From the NCBI GenBank assembly GCA_001802125.1, contig MGZK01000149.1:1-64000 (forward strand): a DNA stretch of 64,000 nt, given 5' to 3'. The stretch comes from Geobacteraceae bacterium GWC2_55_20. GTDB lineage: Bacteria; Desulfobacterota; Desulfuromonadia; Geobacterales; Pseudopelobacteraceae. Under the pieces are notes generated by a model. That model was not told the DNA's origin. It worked only from the letters and a program-made list of their open reading frames with translations, and did not search any database. The translations under genes and the position numbers were made by a program. This document shows, piece by piece, positions 17,074 to 24,832 of the stretch. Numbering within the stretch: position 1 is the stretch's first letter; each line of letters opens with the position of its first letter.

Positions 17074-17697
17074 TCAGAAATACGGGTTGCAGCGTTTCTC
17101 ATGGCCAATGGTTGTATCCGGTCCATGGCCGGGGAACGCGGCCACATCGTCCGGCAGTGTAAACAACCTGGTGCGGATCGACTCCAATAGCTGTTCATGC
17201 GATCCACCCGGCAGGTCAGTTCGGCCTATCGAATCGGCAAAGAGTGTGTCACCGGTAATAACCCTGTTTTCTTTCTCGAAGTAGAGGCAGCAGCCACCCT
17301 GAGTGTGGCCAGGTGTATGCAGAACCTTCAACCGGCAATCACCGAAGCTGATTTCCATGCCGTCGGTCAGAAACTCGTCCGACTCCGGCGAGTTTTCTCC
17401 ATGCATACCATACATGCGAGCCACTTCGGACACTCTTCCCAGCATCGGCGCATCATTCTGATGGATAAAAAGACGGGCGCCAAAAGCGGCCACTGCCTCG
17501 CGATTGCCTCCCACGTGATCAAAATGGCCGTGAGTGTTAATTATGGCATGCACTTTCAAGCCATGCTTCCGAACGGCCTGTTCGATAAGCTCAACATCTC
17601 CCCCAGGGTCAACCACGATGCCTTCACGCGTTTTTTCACACCCCAGGACAAAACAGTTTACGGATAGCGGACCAACCACTATCTCTTCAAAAATCAT
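17074..17697 (-). CDS. Glyoxalase-II-like metallo-beta-lactamase hydrolase
   Basis: The protein has 207 residues. The T-H-G-H-F-D-H-V-G motif at about 55-63 binds two metals, with later ligands H in T-P-G-H-T-Q-G, D in T-G-D-T-L-F and H in F-P-G-H-G. This is the compact YcbL/GloB-type hydrolase that cleaves thioesters such as S-D-lactoylglutathione. Without a glutathione context the true substrate may be another thiol ester. The ATG at 17697 has GGGGAG six bases upstream and is chosen over the TTG two codons before it. First gene before coaBC. Confidence 0.9.
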   Translation of the reverse strand: MIFEEIVVGPLSVNCFVLGCEKTREGIVVDPGGDVELIEQAVRKHGLKVHAIINTHGHFDHVGGNREAVAAFGARLFIHQNDAPMLGRVSEVARMYGMHGENSPESDEFLTDGMEISFGDCRLKVLHTPGHTQGGCCLYFEKENRVITGDTLFADSIGRTDLPGGSHEQLLESIRTRLFTLPDDVAAFPGHGPDTTIGHEKRCNPYF

Positions 17698-17777
17698 ATC
17701 CAACTCCCCCTACAGATTGACAACTTGAATTAACCTGATAAAATGCCTCCCTGATGAACTCAGGAGGATTATTTGCC

Positions 17778-17966
17778 ATGAACAGAAGACCATTTGTAGA
17801 CCAGGACAGCTGCATCAGTTGCGGGTTGTGCCTATCCACATGTCCCGGAGTATTCAGGTTCAACAACTCCGGGAAATCGGAAGTATACTGTCCGGACGGC
17901 GCCTCGGAGCAGCAGATCCAGCAGGCGATCGACGGCTGCCCGGTTCAGTGCATCAGCTGGAAATAA
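17778..17966 (+). CDS. Single-cluster [4Fe-4S] ferredoxin
   Basis: The protein has 62 residues. C-I-S-C-G-L-C-x3-C-P followed by a distal G-C-P-V-Q-C gives the ligands for one [4Fe-4S] cluster and a possible disulfide, the pattern of small monocluster ferredoxins. It is a soluble electron carrier. AGGAGG ten bases upstream of the ATG at 17778 decides the start over an in-frame ATG at 17754. It is followed 27 bases later by rubredoxin on the same strand, giving a two-gene electron-carrier operon. Confidence 0.93.
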   Translation: MNRRPFVDQDSCISCGLCLSTCPGVFRFNNSGKSEVYCPDGASEQQIQQAIDGCPVQCISWK

Positions 17967-17993
17967 CACACCACACAGAAAAGGAGTATTCTC

Positions 17994-18152
17994 ATGGAAC
18001 GTTGGATCTGCACCATCTGCCAGTACGTCTACGACCCGGAAGCGGGAGATCCTGACCGCGGCATTGCCCCCGGAACACCTTTCGATTCGTTGCCTGACGA
18101 CTGGACCTGCCCGCTCTGCGGGGCCGGCAAAGACGTTTTTGAAAAGGAGTAA
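17994..18152 (+). CDS. Rubredoxin
   Basis: The protein has 52 residues, the standard rubredoxin length. Two cysteine knuckles, C-T-I-C-Q-Y at 6-11 and C-P-L-C-G-A at 39-44, coordinate one iron. The Y-V-Y-D-P-E-A-G-D motif and D-D-W-x-C-P are typical. It is a one-electron carrier, often used for superoxide or oxygen reduction in anaerobes, which fits the nearby hemerythrins and ferredoxin. AGGAG lies 7 bases upstream of the ATG. A bidirectional terminator follows. Confidence 0.97.
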   Translation: MERWICTICQYVYDPEAGDPDRGIAPGTPFDSLPDDWTCPLCGAGKDVFEKE

Positions 18153-18170
18153 CCGGGAGAACGAGTAAAA

Positions 18171-18199
18171 ATAGGGGCGCTTGGCGCCTCTATTTTTTT
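18171..18199. terminator. Bidirectional terminator between rubredoxin and zinc-ribbon genes
   Basis: A 10-bp stem (18171-18180 with 18184-18193, one G-U pair, 3-base loop) has a T-run on the plus side to 18199 and A's on the other side. It can end both the ferredoxin-rubredoxin transcript and the minus-strand zinc-ribbon transcript, whose stop codon at 18190-18192 lies inside the stem. Confidence 0.8.
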
Positions 18200-18369
18200 A
18201 TGTTAGCCGGCTTGATGATATCAACTATATGCTCACCAGCGACCACCTTGACCCTCCAGACCAATCCGCATGTACCACATTCCTTGACAGGCGATTCTTC
18301 GGCTGAGAATCCGCTGGAGTGAGTATCCAGATCAACCGCAGTTCTGTCTCCGCAATTCGGGCATTTCAT
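18190..18369 (-). CDS. Small zinc-ribbon protein
   Basis: A 59-residue protein with M-K-C-P-N-C-G at the start and E-C-G-T-C-G at 30-35, giving four cysteines in two C-x2-C knuckles, a zinc ribbon. GGAGG seven bases before the ATG at 18369 supports expression. No membrane segment is seen. Its partner is unknown; small zinc ribbons often bind nucleic acid or serve as protein-interaction modules. It lies 34 bases downstream of the aminotransferase stop and is probably in the same transcript. Confidence 0.75.
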   Translation of the reverse strand: MKCPNCGDRTAVDLDTHSSGFSAEESPVKECGTCGLVWRVKVVAGEHIVDIIKPANIKK

Positions 18370-18403
18370 CTGCGCTACCTCCGTGTTGTTTCTCTCTGTA
18401 TTG

Positions 18404-19477
18404 TTATGCCAACTCTGGCATGATAGTTACTATCTCGTTAAACAGTTCGCCGAGATCGGCCTTGGTCATATCGCCCATGTGGGCAATCCGGAAGGTCTTG
18501 CCCTTGATTTTGCCATATCCGTCGTCAAATGCAAAGCCGGCATCGCCCAATTTTTTCTTAAGCGCGGCCAGGTCAATGCCGCGACTGTTACTGCTGCATG
18601 TCAGGGTTTGCGAACAGTAGCGCAATTCCGGAAAAAGTTCGAAGCCACGACTGGTGACCCATCCCCGCACATAATCGGCCAGAGCGGCGTGACGAGCCCA
18701 GCGCGCCTCAAGGCCTTCCGCAAAGATTCGCTCCAGTTGACGGGCCATGGCATAAATCAGCGAGATGCATGGAGTTGACGGGGTGTTGTCCTTGTCGTCA
18801 TTTGCGGCAAATTCCATAAAATCGAAATAATACCCGCGCCCCTCCATGCGAGCGGCCCGCTGCAGAGCCTTTTCGCTGGCCGTGAAAACCGCCAGACCAG
18901 GCGGCAATGCGAAGGCTTTTTGCACCCCGAAAATGCAGCTGTCGATTCCCAACTCATCAACCGGCAACCTGACCGCGCTCATTGAAGAAACCGTATCAAC
19001 AATAAACATGACATCGGGGAATTTTTTCATAACTTCGGCAATCTCCGCCAGAGGCGACATGACTCCTGTTGAAGTTTCGTTATGGATCATGGTCATACTA
19101 TCGTACTTGCCGGTTGACAGCGCCTGCTCTACCGCCTCCGGAGTAACCGGCTTGCCCCAGTCGAAGCGGATGGCGTCGGCCTGTTTACCACAACGCAATG
19201 TTACGTCATGCCATTTATCCGAGAATGCTCCATTGCAAAAGTTGGCACAACGAGTACCGACCAGGTTACGGATAGCCCCTTCCATTACACCAAAGGCGCT
19301 GGAGGTGGCCAGAAAAACCCGGCCCTCGGTGAAAAGCAGTTTCTTGAGCCCGGAAGTAACACGAGCGTGAAGTTCCGCATATTCCTTCATTCGGTGACCG
19401 ATCATTGGTGATGACATGGCTGCCAGGATATCGGGATGAATCTCAACTGGACCGGGGATAAATAATTTTTTGTGCAT
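18404..19477 (-). CDS. Class V aminotransferase (alanine-glyoxylate/serine-pyruvate type)
   Basis: The protein has 357 residues. I-P-G-P-V-E-I-H-P at 7-15, the H-N-E-T-S-T-G motif and the PLP lysine K187 in G-V-Q-K-A-F-A identify the small class V aminotransferases that act on alanine/glyoxylate, serine/pyruvate or, in some lineages, phosphoserine. In anaerobes without SerC this type can supply serine, but that is inference. The ATG at 19477 has GGAG eleven bases upstream; the longer start at 19522 is not supported. It is read away from the long intergenic region before cbcL. Confidence 0.9.
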   Translation of the reverse strand: MHKKLFIPGPVEIHPDILAAMSSPMIGHRMKEYAELHARVTSGLKKLLFTEGRVFLATSSAFGVMEGAIRNLVGTRCANFCNGAFSDKWHDVTLRCGKQADAIRFDWGKPVTPEAVEQALSTGKYDSMTMIHNETSTGVMSPLAEIAEVMKKFPDVMFIVDTVSSMSAVRLPVDELGIDSCIFGVQKAFALPPGLAVFTASEKALQRAARMEGRGYYFDFMEFAANDDKDNTPSTPCISLIYAMARQLERIFAEGLEARWARHAALADYVRGWVTSRGFELFPELRYCSQTLTCSSNSRGIDLAALKKKLGDAGFAFDDGYGKIKGKTFRIAHMGDMTKADLGELFNEIVTIMPELA

Positions 19478-20031
19478 GATTTGCCGTGCTCCAATGTAGT
19501 TGTCAATCATATCTGTTTGCATATTTTACGGTTAATCAAGCTAGCAAATGACTTTGCTAAAGTCAAGATTACTGCCATTAACCTATTACTATTGCCGGCC
19601 ATGCTCCCAAACCGCATGATATGATTTGCCACATGCAAATCAAACATTTTTTTATGATGTCGCACAATCAGACAACCAGTTATCTCGCAATCTATAAAAG
19701 CAGCAACAATTACATATAAACAGTCAAATCGATCTTGCCATACAATTCCAGAACGGTATATTACTTTACACTCACACAGTTTGACACACAACAGATTTCA
19801 CGTACAAATTATGCGTATACATCCCACTTAATTAATAACAAGACTAATCATATGAAAGTAAAGCATTATTTGGAGTGTGACATCGCCTACATTATTCATT
19901 TTATTCGTTGATTTTGTCATAACCGTAGTGTATAGACAAATGTCCACTGTATACTTTTCATATACACTTCGATCAACGCCCATTAGTTTCATAAATCGGT
20001 AATCGAATATCTTAGTATGGAGGAATCATTG
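19478..20031. other. Long AT-rich intergenic region before cbcL
   Basis: About 550 bases with no convincing gene. An open frame at 19507-19791 on the minus strand lacks a ribosome-binding site and family resemblance. The region must hold the promoters of the aminotransferase (leftward) and cbcL (rightward), and the only structure noted is the nested inverted repeat at 19928-19967. Confidence 0.6.
19928..19967. promoter_or_regulatory. Nested GTATA inverted repeats upstream of cbcL
   Basis: GTGTATA (19928-19934) and TATACAC (19961-19967) form an inverted repeat enclosing the palindrome GTATAC (19949-19954). The site lies 65-105 bases before the cbcL start, a reasonable position for activator or repressor binding. 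No matching sigma factor boxes could be assigned. Confidence 0.25.
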
Positions 20032-21888
20032 ATGTTGCACAGACACTTTCGCCTCATCCCCTTACTGTTCCTGTTGATTGCATCTGTCTTACCGGCAGCG
20101 GCAGAACAGGGCATGGCCATTGACCCAGCCACTTGCCTCGGCTGTCACAGCGACAAGATATCCATGAGGGCTTTTGCAGCATCGGTACATGGTAAAAATG
20201 CCTGCACCAGCTGTCACATTGACATCACCGATCTCGCCAAGCACATGAAAAAAGAGATCAAAGTCCAAAAGGTTCAGTGCGAACGCTGCCACAAGAAGCA
20301 GAATGCCGAGCATTATGCCAGCGTGCATGCCGCCAAGGGAGTTATGTGCGCCGACTGTCATACGGACATTCACACCCATAACTACTGGAAAAATGACAAA
20401 CGGATTGCAGTGGCAAAGTGCGTACAGTGTCACGACAAGGAATCAGTCTACCAGAAGTCGGTCCACGGCAAGGCTGTCGCCGCCGGCAACATGGACTCCG
20501 CGGCCTGCAATGATTGTCACAATCTGCATGACATTAAACCGCTTGGCGTGAAAGGGTCGCACAAGGAGCGTGAGTTCCACACCAAAGTATGCATGAAGTG
20601 TCACAGTGACCAGAAAATGATGGACAGAAACAAGGTCTTTAACGTTGCTGTCAAATCCTATATGGAAAGCTATCACGGCAAGAACTACCGACTCGGTTTC
20701 CCGGAAAAGGTTGCAGGCTGCTCGGATTGCCACACCGCCCACTCGGTGTTGCCGATGTCCGACCCGGCTTCCAGCGTTAACAAGGCCAACCTGGTAAAGA
20801 CCTGCGCCCAGTGTCACTCCAAGGCGACTGTCCTGTTCACCAAGTTTTACTCCCATGGTGAAATGACCGATCGCCACAAGTATCCGATCCTGTTCTACAC
20901 CTTTGTTGCAATGACAGGCCTTTTGGTCACCACATTTGCAGCATTCTGGATTCACACCCTGCTGTGGATGTTCCGCGGCTTTGTTGAAAACAGGGAAAAA
21001 GCCGCCAAGCTGGCCGCCGGCACGCATCACCATGTGATACCTGATGCCCACAAACAGTACCGTCGTTTCAACAGGCTGCACATCTTCCTGCATATTCTGG
21101 TTATCACCAGCTTCCTGCTGCTGTCATTGACAGGCCTGCCGCTCAAATTCAGCACCCAGCCATGGGCAGTTGAAATGATGAGATTCTATGGTGGTTCTGC
21201 TAACGCCGCTCTTCTGCACCGCTTAGGTGCAGCGATCACTTTTGTCTACTTCGGTTCGGCACTGGTTATGAGCTTCAACTTCCTGTTTATCAGGAAGGAT
21301 ATTCCCGGCAACCCGATCCAGCGCCTGTTCGGGCCGGATTCACTCTGTTTCAACCTGCGTGATATTTTTGATGTTACCGCGATGGTAAAGTGGTTCTTCT
21401 TCATGGGACCAAAACCGACATTTGAGCGCTGGACATACTGGGAAAAATTCGACTTCATCGCAGTATTCTGGGGTATGTTCGCCATCGGCGGCTCAGGCCT
21501 GATGCTCTGGTTCCCAGAGTTTTTCGGACTGTTTTTGCCCGGCTGGGCTTTTAACGTGGCCACGATTGTCCACTCGGACGAGGCTTTGCTGGCAACCGGC
21601 TTCATCTTCTCGGTTCACTTCTTCAACACCCACGGGCGCCCGGAGAAGTTCCCGATGGACTTTGTAATTTTCAATGGACAGATTGCAAAAGAAGAGTTGC
21701 TTGAGGAGCGCGGTGACCAGTGGAAACGCTACGAACAACTGGGCATTACAGAGCAGTTTGCCTGCAAACGAACCAGCGGAGTAATCTATGACTTCCTGGT
21801 AAAAGGCTTCGGATTCAGCGCGCTCTTCACGGGAATCAGCCTGCTGCTGCTGATGATTCTCGCCTTTTTAAGCGGTGGCGGACACTGA
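20032..21888 (+). CDS. cbcL: CbcL-like inner-membrane multiheme cytochrome c/b fusion
   Basis: The protein has 618 residues from the ATG at 20032; GGAGG eight bases upstream lies inside a longer in-frame start at 20017, which is rejected. A signal peptide ends near A-A-A-E. The periplasmic part (about 30-270) has nine CxxCH heme c motifs. The second half has several membrane helices (from about 285, then 340-600) with conserved histidines, resembling the diheme cytochrome b of HydC/FdnI type. Nine hemes plus this domain is the architecture of Geobacter sulfurreducens CbcL, which oxidises menaquinol for reduction of low-potential acceptors. The function here is inferred from that match. Confidence 0.9.
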   Translation: MLHRHFRLIPLLFLLIASVLPAAAEQGMAIDPATCLGCHSDKISMRAFAASVHGKNACTSCHIDITDLAKHMKKEIKVQKVQCERCHKKQNAEHYASVHAAKGVMCADCHTDIHTHNYWKNDKRIAVAKCVQCHDKESVYQKSVHGKAVAAGNMDSAACNDCHNLHDIKPLGVKGSHKEREFHTKVCMKCHSDQKMMDRNKVFNVAVKSYMESYHGKNYRLGFPEKVAGCSDCHTAHSVLPMSDPASSVNKANLVKTCAQCHSKATVLFTKFYSHGEMTDRHKYPILFYTFVAMTGLLVTTFAAFWIHTLLWMFRGFVENREKAAKLAAGTHHHVIPDAHKQYRRFNRLHIFLHILVITSFLLLSLTGLPLKFSTQPWAVEMMRFYGGSANAALLHRLGAAITFVYFGSALVMSFNFLFIRKDIPGNPIQRLFGPDSLCFNLRDIFDVTAMVKWFFFMGPKPTFERWTYWEKFDFIAVFWGMFAIGGSGLMLWFPEFFGLFLPGWAFNVATIVHSDEALLATGFIFSVHFFNTHGRPEKFPMDFVIFNGQIAKEELLEERGDQWKRYEQLGITEQFACKRTSGVIYDFLVKGFGFSALFTGISLLLLMILAFLSGGGH

Positions 21889-21914
21889 CAAGTAACATCA
21901 AATATTGATTGAAC

Positions 21915-21949
21915 AACAAAGGGGATGCCGATCTGGCATCCCCTTTGTT
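21915..21949. terminator. Bidirectional terminator after cbcL
   Basis: A perfect 15-bp stem (21915-21929 and 21935-21949) with 5-base loop, with A's on one side and T's on the other. It sits between the converging cbcL gene and the NrfD-family gene and can stop both. Confidence 0.85.
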
Positions 21950-22019
21950 TATCGTGTCAACTTCCCGTGTAAACCGCTTCCAGCTTTCAACGACGGCACA
22001 CTTAAAGAAAAAAATCGTC

Positions 22020-23273
22020 TCAATGTGTATCTTCCACACCAAACACCGGCAAGACCCTGGTTACCAGGAAGAACAATACAAAAGGCGTAATGATTACCGC
22101 AAGCGCGCCAAACAATCCCTCCTTAAGTGTTTCAAGACTGTTCGGCCAGATCGGCAGACGATACTCCATGAATCCGGAGAATGACGCGGAAAAAGCCTGT
22201 CCGCCGATAACGACATTCCAGCGCATCATGAAAACCCCCATCAGAACGAGCAGAGCCCCCACCAGCGCCCTGCGTATAGTCAAGCCCGGCAACAGAAAGA
22301 TTATGAACGGCAACACGTTCCCAAATCCATACTGCAAAACGAAGATTTTGAAAAAATCCTTTTCGTAAATGACACTGCGCAGGATGTCCCAGGATTTGAC
22401 AGCCGTATAGTTACGGAAGATCAGGTCCAGTAATTCAAGAGTAATCGCCAGCACCATAAACATCAGTAAATATTTGGATGTCAACGTGACCGTTTGAATT
22501 TCAGCGCTTCTCAGTTCATCGCTGGAAAGCAGCCGCGGATTGTTTTTTCGTTTCCATGCGGAAACCAGCTTGCGGATCTCCATGGTGACAATGTAGGTAA
22601 CGATACAGAGCGCAACCCCTGATACAACCGCCGAGCAGATGAATATGACCGGCATCAGCGGCGTCATCCAGAGCGCATTGGCCTTGACTGATCCGAAGAT
22701 GAAGCCGGCATAACCGTGCAGAAAGCAGGCTACAGGTATACCGATGCCGGCCAGAATACCCACTGCGCGCTCGTCTTTGTGAAGGGCCTCCGGGCTGAGA
22801 TCCATCGCCCCCATGGCAAGCAGCGAATACAGAACCAGCCGGACTGACTCAACATTACAGCGGTTCTGTTTCGCTCTTAGCTCCAGTACCGTTTCCACAA
22901 TAAACCGGCGGTAAACAAACCATATCTCCGAAATTACAATCAGCCCATAGGTCGTAAATACAATACCGAACGCGGCAATGGCCGAAGTAAAATGGGGAGT
23001 CATCATCACATAGATGCCACGCTGCGGTTGCTGCAGGTGCAACAGCAGAGGCATCATGGCAACCGGGAGCAGCGCCAGCGAGAACACCAGTGAAAATCTC
23101 GCTATCTCCTTTAATTGTTTGACTCCGAACACATGGTAAAGGGAAGACAGTACGAATGCACCAGCCACCAGGCCGGTCATGAATGGATACATGACGATCT
23201 GGATTGACCAGTAGATATATTCGTTGGGATAGACAAACAACTCCTTTATGGTCCAAGCCTCACCGTGTACCAT
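22020..23273 (-). CDS. NrfD/PsrC-family quinol-interacting membrane subunit
   Basis: The protein has 417 residues with about ten hydrophobic helices spread over its full length and no cofactor-binding cysteines, the form of NrfD/PsrC polytopic subunits that bind quinol and pass electrons to an iron-sulfur partner. Here the partner is the four-cluster protein encoded three bases upstream. The N-terminal Y-I-Y-W-S-I-Q-I-V segment and an acidic residue in helix H-L-Q-Q-P region are typical. The three-gene order cytochrome-FeS-NrfD resembles Geobacter Cbc menaquinol oxidoreductase complexes (the CbcSTU type is closest by gene content). Confidence 0.88.
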   Translation of the reverse strand: MVHGEAWTIKELFVYPNEYIYWSIQIVMYPFMTGLVAGAFVLSSLYHVFGVKQLKEIARFSLVFSLALLPVAMMPLLLHLQQPQRGIYVMMTPHFTSAIAAFGIVFTTYGLIVISEIWFVYRRFIVETVLELRAKQNRCNVESVRLVLYSLLAMGAMDLSPEALHKDERAVGILAGIGIPVACFLHGYAGFIFGSVKANALWMTPLMPVIFICSAVVSGVALCIVTYIVTMEIRKLVSAWKRKNNPRLLSSDELRSAEIQTVTLTSKYLLMFMVLAITLELLDLIFRNYTAVKSWDILRSVIYEKDFFKIFVLQYGFGNVLPFIIFLLPGLTIRRALVGALLVLMGVFMMRWNVVIGGQAFSASFSGFMEYRLPIWPNSLETLKEGLFGALAVIITPFVLFFLVTRVLPVFGVEDTH

Positions 23274-23275
23274 GA

Positions 23276-24067
23276 CTATTTTACCTCCCTTGAAAGTCCA
23301 AGATAAAACACCTGCGGCTTGGTACCGAATTCTTCCTTCAACACATTGACCTGCTCGGATGTGATTATCCTGGTTACCGGGTCTTCAGGATCCCTGATGT
23401 TGCCGATCTTGCGGGCTCCAAACGGGCAGGCATCCACACAGGCCGGCTTCATGCCTTTGGTTATTCTGTGGTAGCAGAAGTTGCATTTCTCAGCCACATG
23501 ATATACCGGATGGAAAAATCGCACACCATACGGACACCCCATGACACAATAGCCACAACCGATACACCATGAACGATCAACCAGAACGATTCCGTCCCCG
23601 GTCTGATAAGTTGCTCCAACCGGACAAACCTGGACACAGGCCGGGTTGTCGCATTGGTTGCATAGCTTGGGGACAAAAAAAGCCTTGGCTATTGAGGCAG
23701 GGTCAATTTCCTTGTCTCCCAGATGACCCTGATCAATCTTCTGTGTTGTAAATCCATCTCTGGCCCCCTTAGGTGAATCAATCGACGTCTGGCCATCCTT
23801 CGTAACAACATAGCGTTCCACCCAGGTTCGGGTCACATTGGCATCGTACGGAACTTCGTTTTCAACTTTGCAGGCATTTACACAGAAACCACAGCCGACA
23901 CACTTATGAATATCAACCAGAAATACCCAGCGGACATTACCTTTATCATCACCACTTTTTTCCGCCAGCAGACGTTTCGGATTAAAAACTTCCAGTGCCG
24001 CAAGCGGGATAACCAAGCCGCCGGCGACAATCATTGTCGTTTTGCAGAATTCTCGACGATTCATCAT
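23276..24067 (-). CDS. Tat-exported four-cluster ferredoxin-like subunit
   Basis: The protein has 263 residues. The N-terminus N-R-R-E-F-C-K followed by a hydrophobic stretch is a twin-arginine signal, so the folded protein is exported. Sixteen cysteines fall in four [4Fe-4S] patterns: C-V-G-C-G-F-C-x3-C, C-N-Q-C-x3-C-x3-C-P, C-I-G-C-G-Y-C-x3-C-P and C-N-F-C...C-x3-C-P. This is the NrfC/PsrB/DmsB-type electron-transfer subunit, placed between the NrfD protein and a tetraheme cytochrome. Its ATG overlaps the cytochrome stop by four bases. Confidence 0.93.
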   Translation of the reverse strand: MMNRREFCKTTMIVAGGLVIPLAALEVFNPKRLLAEKSGDDKGNVRWVFLVDIHKCVGCGFCVNACKVENEVPYDANVTRTWVERYVVTKDGQTSIDSPKGARDGFTTQKIDQGHLGDKEIDPASIAKAFFVPKLCNQCDNPACVQVCPVGATYQTGDGIVLVDRSWCIGCGYCVMGCPYGVRFFHPVYHVAEKCNFCYHRITKGMKPACVDACPFGARKIGNIRDPEDPVTRIITSEQVNVLKEEFGTKPQVFYLGLSREVK

Positions 24068-24552
24068 GACTTTGCCTCCCGCTTCTGGTTCATCGCTTTC
24101 GGATTATGCGGGATGTGACACAGCACGCATTCAGCCGAAGGATAATGTTTTTCCGGGTCAATTCCCGGGATGCCCCCACGTAGCGTTCCTTTATAGGGAA
24201 GATACGCATGACAGCGTATGCACAGTTTCCTGCTACGATCAATATTCATACCGAGCGGATCCTCGGGATGGTCATAATTGGGGCCATGGCAATTCTCGCA
24301 ACTGATCGAGGCATGCACCGATTTTATGATTTCATCATGTTTTTCCTTGTGGCACCCGGCACAGATTCTTGCGGTTTTGTACTTAACCCGGACGCTCTTC
24401 CACTCCGCCTCATTTGACTTGCGATGCCAGCCATACATGTACCCCCGCTCGTAAACGCCAAAGTCATCCGGCACAACCAGCACTCTGGTCATCAGAATGC
24501 CACATACCACTACCAGAACAATAAGCAATGGACGCCAAACATGGTTTTTCAT
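24064..24552 (-). CDS. Membrane-anchored tetraheme cytochrome c
   Basis: The protein has 162 residues with an N-terminal hydrophobic segment (about 8-25) that is probably an uncleaved anchor. Four CxxCH motifs follow (C-A-G-C-H, C-E-N-C-H, C-I-R-C-H, C-V-L-C-H) and further histidines that can act as distal ligands. First gene of the cytochrome-FeS-NrfD operon; it would deliver electrons from the complex to periplasmic carriers, or the reverse. The ATG at 24552 has GGAG seven bases upstream; the GTG two codons earlier sits on the ribosome-binding site. Confidence 0.92.
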   Translation of the reverse strand: MKNHVWRPLLIVLVVVCGILMTRVLVVPDDFGVYERGYMYGWHRKSNEAEWKSVRVKYKTARICAGCHKEKHDEIIKSVHASISCENCHGPNYDHPEDPLGMNIDRSRKLCIRCHAYLPYKGTLRGGIPGIDPEKHYPSAECVLCHIPHNPKAMNQKREAKS

Positions 24553-24687
24553 TTTCACACTCCCGTCAACTCACTTGCTTAATGAGATTAACTGTCGCCT
24601 ATTGTAAACTACTTATAACATGCTATTTTTTAGAACAGCGTTAATGTTATCATCCAGCCATTTTTTGTCAACTGCCCTCACATAATC

Positions 24688-24716
24688 TTGACTTGTTTTC
24701 TAGGCTAGTGTTAAAT
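24688..24716 (+). promoter_or_regulatory. Candidate sigma-70 promoter of imcH
   Basis: TTGACT (24688-24693) and TTAAAT (24711-24716) are spaced by 17 bases, about 115 bases before the imcH ATG. The remaining 280-base divergent region shows nothing else that could be assigned. Confidence 0.35.
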
Positions 24717-24832
24717 CATTTGAAAAGTATTTGACAGACCATACGGGCATAATGTAGCATGCCCAGCCTTCCGATCACTTATATTATCGATTTAGCTGGT
24801 TATTAACATTTATCAAGAGGAGTTTTAAGCGC

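Noticed and set aside
19507-19791. 94-residue minus-strand open frame upstream of the aminotransferase
   Set aside because: No ribosome-binding site, biased and unlike any family, and located in an AT-rich regulatory region.
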